Positions 60,991-64,000 of a stretch of 64,000 nt of DNA are shown piece by piece. This DNA is from Cacajao melanocephalus. Taxonomy: Eukaryota; Chordata; Mammalia; Primates; Pitheciidae. The first letter of the stretch is position 1. Each line of letters begins with the position of its first letter. The stretch is taken from assembly GCA_963573385.1 (NCBI GenBank), contig CAUYLG010052023.1:1-64000 (forward strand), given 5' to 3'. The position numbers were made by a program, and so were the translations under genes. The notes under the pieces were generated by a model. That model was given only the letters and a program-made list of their open reading frames with translations, made no database searches and had not been told where the DNA came from.

Positions 60991-60995
60991 ATGGT

Positions 60996-61270
60996 ATTTT
61001 TCATTTTTGAGATGGAGTCTTACTCTGTCACCCAGGCTGGAGTGCAGTGGCACCATCTCGGCTCACTGCAACCTCTGCCTCCTAGGTTCAAGCAATTCTC
61101 CTGCCTCAACTCCCAAGTAGCTGGGACTACAGGTCTGCACCACCATGCCCAGCTAAGTTTTTTATTTTTAGTAGAGACCGGGTTTCACCACGTTGGGGCT
61201 GGTCTCAAACTCCTGACCTCAAATGATCCACCCAGTTTGGCCTCCCAAAGTGCCACTGCTTCCAGCCTGT
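60996..61270 (-). repeat. Alu, antisense, 5' end lost
   Basis: TTTTTGAGATGGAGTCTTACTC, both arms, to CCTCCCAAAGTGCCACTGC. The last ~30 bases of the antisense Alu are replaced. Confidence 0.94.
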
Positions 61271-61695
61271 GTATGATATTTTTCTATGGCATGTGATTTT
61301 TTGTACCCAGCTTCTTTCTTTTTTAGGCTCTTTTGTCAACAGCACAAGATGGAAAAGGCAGCTTTATGTCAAAGTGCATTTTGTCAAAGACAGTCAAGGG
61401 CAGTAAAAACCAAATGTTCACATCTAACTTTTTTGTAAGTATTTATTATTCTGCATTGATGTATTTCTTAATCATTATCCTGAATGGTCTTTTTACGTAG
61501 GAAGGAAATGGTGTGTTCATTAGTCCAAAGCTGAAACACAGTTGGGATTGTGTAAGGTGACAGCAGGTGAGCTGGTAAAAGTTAGCAGAAGCGATGGCTT
61601 TAAAGTTAGTCTGCTCAACTACTGGATTCACAAGTAAGCCACATGAGACCTGAGTCACAATCAGTAATTCAAAGGCAGATTTAATGAATTTCCTG
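61271..61695. other. Unique intergenic sequence
   Basis: Nothing recognised. Confidence 0.55.
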
Positions 61696-61699
61696 TTAT

Positions 61700-62410
61700 T
61701 TCTGACATCTTTACTGAAGTATAATTGATGTATGACAAACTGCACATATTTAAACTTACCATACAATATGGTAAGTTTTGCCAGTGGCTACATATTGTGA
61801 ACCATAACCACAATAGGGAGAGTAAACACATAAATCAGCCCCAGAAGTTTCCCTTTGCCTCTTTGTAATCATTTCCCCTTGCCCATCTCATTCCAGGCAA
61901 CCAATGATGTGCTTGCATTATTGTGGATGAATTTGCATTTTATCGTTTTATATAAATGTAATCACACACTTTGTACACATAAACTGCTGGCAGGAATGTA
62001 AATGATACAATTAATTTGAAAAAGACTTTTAGCAGTTGTAGGATATTCAGATTATTTTATCTTGGTTGAGTTTTACTAGTTTTTGGTTTTCAAGAATCAG
62101 ATTATTTCTTCTAAGTTGTCAAGTGGCATAAGCTGAAAGTTACAGTATTTCCTCATTATCTTAATGACTGCCTGATTTGTAGTGATATTCTTCATTTCAT
62201 TCTTGATAATGATTTGTGTTTTTTCTTTTTATCAGTTTTTCTACAGGTTTATGGATTTTCTTGTTTTTGAAGAACCAGTATTTTGTGTATTTTTCTATTT
62301 TCAGTTTCATTCATTTCTGCTCTTGGTTATTTCCTTTGCCTGCTTTGTGTTTATTTTGCTATTCTTTTTCTTGTTTCTTGTGGTGGGAACTTAGGTTATT
62401 GTACTGAGAT
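61700..62410 (-). mobile_element. Old L1M, antisense
   Basis: CTTTACTGAAGTATAATTGATG, CAGGCAACCAATGATGTGC and TATATAAATGTAATCACACAC match an antisense L1M 3' UTR. From about 62030 the sequence is antisense ORF2-like (TTTCTTGTTTCTTGTGGTGG, TTAGGTTATTGTACTGAG). Confidence 0.7.
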
Positions 62411-62830
62411 CTTTCCTCTTTTCTAACATTTTGGCTTCCTAAATATTCCCTGGGATGTAGGAGACAGCTCTAGGAGACACATGGGGCTGGCTATCTGGCT
62501 TTTGGAGAGACTTTTTTTTTGTCTACCTCAAGACAAGAGTAAAAGGAGACTCTCTCGGGTCGGGGGAAGAGGACAGCTGCCTCTTTCGTTTTTAAAAGTA
62601 GGGAAAAATAATTTTCCCTGTCCCTTGCCTATGCAGTGTTTGGCCCCTTACATAGCAAAAATCCCATGAGTTCTTATCAGGTTGCCCTGGGGATATGGAC
62701 TAGCATGAAGGTGGGCAGGTGCACTTAATTACCCTGAGTAAAAAGAAATCTATCGCTGACCCAGAAGATCTTATGTGGAAACTCAAGATAAGAATAATAA
62801 AGATGAATATTAAAAAGCAAGTTTTTATGA
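62411..62830. other. Unclassified block between two antisense L1 segments
   Basis: About 420 bases unlike L1, with a CTCTCTCGGGTCGGGGG stretch and an AATAAAG near 62800. It could be an LTR or unique DNA separating two L1 copies. I cannot assign it. Confidence 0.4.
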
Positions 62831-62834
62831 GTGA

Positions 62835-62995
62835 ATACTGGTTTATCAAATATCTTTTCTGGATCTACTGAAATATTTTTCTCCTTTCATTATGTTAGTG
62901 TGTTGAATGATATTGATTTTCAACTATCACACCAACTTCACTTTTTCAGTGAGGTTTTTCAACCCAACTTGTGATTTATTATTCCGTGTGTGTAG

Positions 62996-63039
<44 letters not shown>

Positions 63040-64000
63040 TTTAGTCTGCTAGTATTTTGTTTGGGATTTTTGCATTGATGTTGAGGGGAATGAAATAGGT
63101 CCCTTTCTCATAAAGTCCTTGCCAGGTTTTGGTATCTAGATTTTCTGGCATCATAAAATGAGTTGGGGAGGGTTCCTGTATTTCTACTGCTCTTTGTAAG
63201 AATTAAAGATTGTCTTTCCATTGACGAATCCATCTAGCCTTGTAGTTTTCATTATGGAAAAGTAAATAAAGTAACTATAGGTTCCATTTCTTTAGCAGAT
63301 AGGGAACTACTCAAATTTTCTATTTTTTTTCATTTGTCAATTTTGGCTCTTCCATATTTTACAAAATTTGTTCACTTCATCTAAAATTTCCAAATTATTG
63401 GTATGAAGTTGTGTACATATTTTGTCAAATGACTGTAGGATTTGTAATATCCTTTCATTCCTGATACTGGTTATTTGTGTTTCTTCCTTTTTCAGTCTAC
63501 CAGATACTTATCAATTATCCTTTGAAAGAATCAACTTTTGGCTTAGTTGATCCACTTTATCTTCATTTCCTACTCCATTAATTCTTGTTCTTATCTTTTT
63601 AATTTTATTTCCTTTATTTTCTTCAGGTTTAATTTGCTATTCTTAGAACTTTTTGAGCTAACTTCTAGGTTCATTTTCAGTCTTTTTTTTTTAAATGTGC
63701 ATTTAAGACTATAAATTTCCTTCCAAGCATAGCTTTAGGTGTCTACTGTAAGTTTTGACACATTTATATTGAAAATAGCATTTTCACTATTCAGTTCAAA
63801 TATATTCTAATTTACATTGTAATTTGCTGTCTGATCCATGAGTTATTTAGAAGTATATTTCTTAATTTATAAACTTAATAGAAATTTTCTATTTTTGAAA
63901 TTGCTATTGATTTCTAAGTGAATGAAACATGGCCAAAGAATATATTCCATCCTTATGACTTAGAATATGGTCAGTTTTGATAAATATTCTACCTGCATTT
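62835..64000 (-). mobile_element. Old L1 ORF2, antisense, running off the window
   Basis: CTGGTTTATCAAATATCTTTTC, GCATTGATGTTGAGGGG, GGTTTTGGTATCTAGA, CATAAAATGAGTTGGGGAG and CAATTATCCTTTGAAAGAA follow antisense L1 ORF2 order up to position 64000. It is heavily mutated, with a TG expansion inside. Confidence 0.82.
62986..63038. repeat. (TG)n microsatellite within L1
   Basis: GTGTGTGTAGGGG followed by about 19 uninterrupted TG units. Confidence 0.95.

Overview
The window is nuclear DNA from a primate. About 26 Alu elements, dimeric or truncated, lie on both strands among L1, L2, MIR, MaLR and other LTR fragments and (CA)n microsatellites. The only intact protein gene is DHRS7 (retSDR4, a short-chain dehydrogenase/reductase) on the + strand. 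Its seven coding exons run from 38925 to 59057, and joined through GT-AG introns they give an uninterrupted 339-residue protein. As I recall the human protein, the two differ at roughly 24 of 339 positions. That is too many for human or a great ape and fits a more distant simian, for example a New World monkey. This species call rests on memory and is an inference.

Layout. Positions 1-38590 are intergenic sequence upstream of DHRS7. They hold Alus, a MaLR solo LTR with a 5-bp target duplication (1957-2316), a 5'-inverted L1 (2340-3127), MIR and MER5-like relics, and a nested L1-in-L1 complex with target duplication (10312-15990). Other LTR relics lie at 26085, 29916 and 33142. A repeat-poor AT-rich stretch (24300-26080) carries a strong CTCF-like motif and an octamer. 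From 38700 a TATA-less CpG-island promoter leads into exon 1. Intron 1 (9 kb) contains several Alus, an antisense processed pseudogene of SCOC, and two small templated rearrangements. Intron 6 contains an L1, an Alu, a MIR, an unclassified LTR-like block and a 200-bp inverted duplication. After the DHRS7 poly(A) signals near 59210, the last 4.8 kb is an MLT1-like LTR, a MIR, an Alu and old antisense L1.

Most notable observations. (1) In intron 6 an antisense Alu is joined exactly at its 5' end to an inverted ~200-bp copy of intron 6 sequence from about 1.5 kb upstream. The unit looks like an Alu/pre-mRNA chimeric insertion made by reverse-transcriptase template switching. (2) A 64-bp segment of intron 1 is repeated 623 bp downstream, where it interrupts a MIR. 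(3) An intron 1 Alu contains a 36-bp inverted repeat (35/36 matching) around a 15-nt loop. (4) DHRS7 substitutions cluster beside the catalytic Ser and Tyr. No multigene system, CRISPR, operon or similar structure is present. Apart from DHRS7 and the SCOC pseudogene I could support no protein-coding sequence; the other open frames look like chance or repeat-derived frames. Repeat boundaries are read by eye and are good to about 10-20 bases; subfamily names are tentative.
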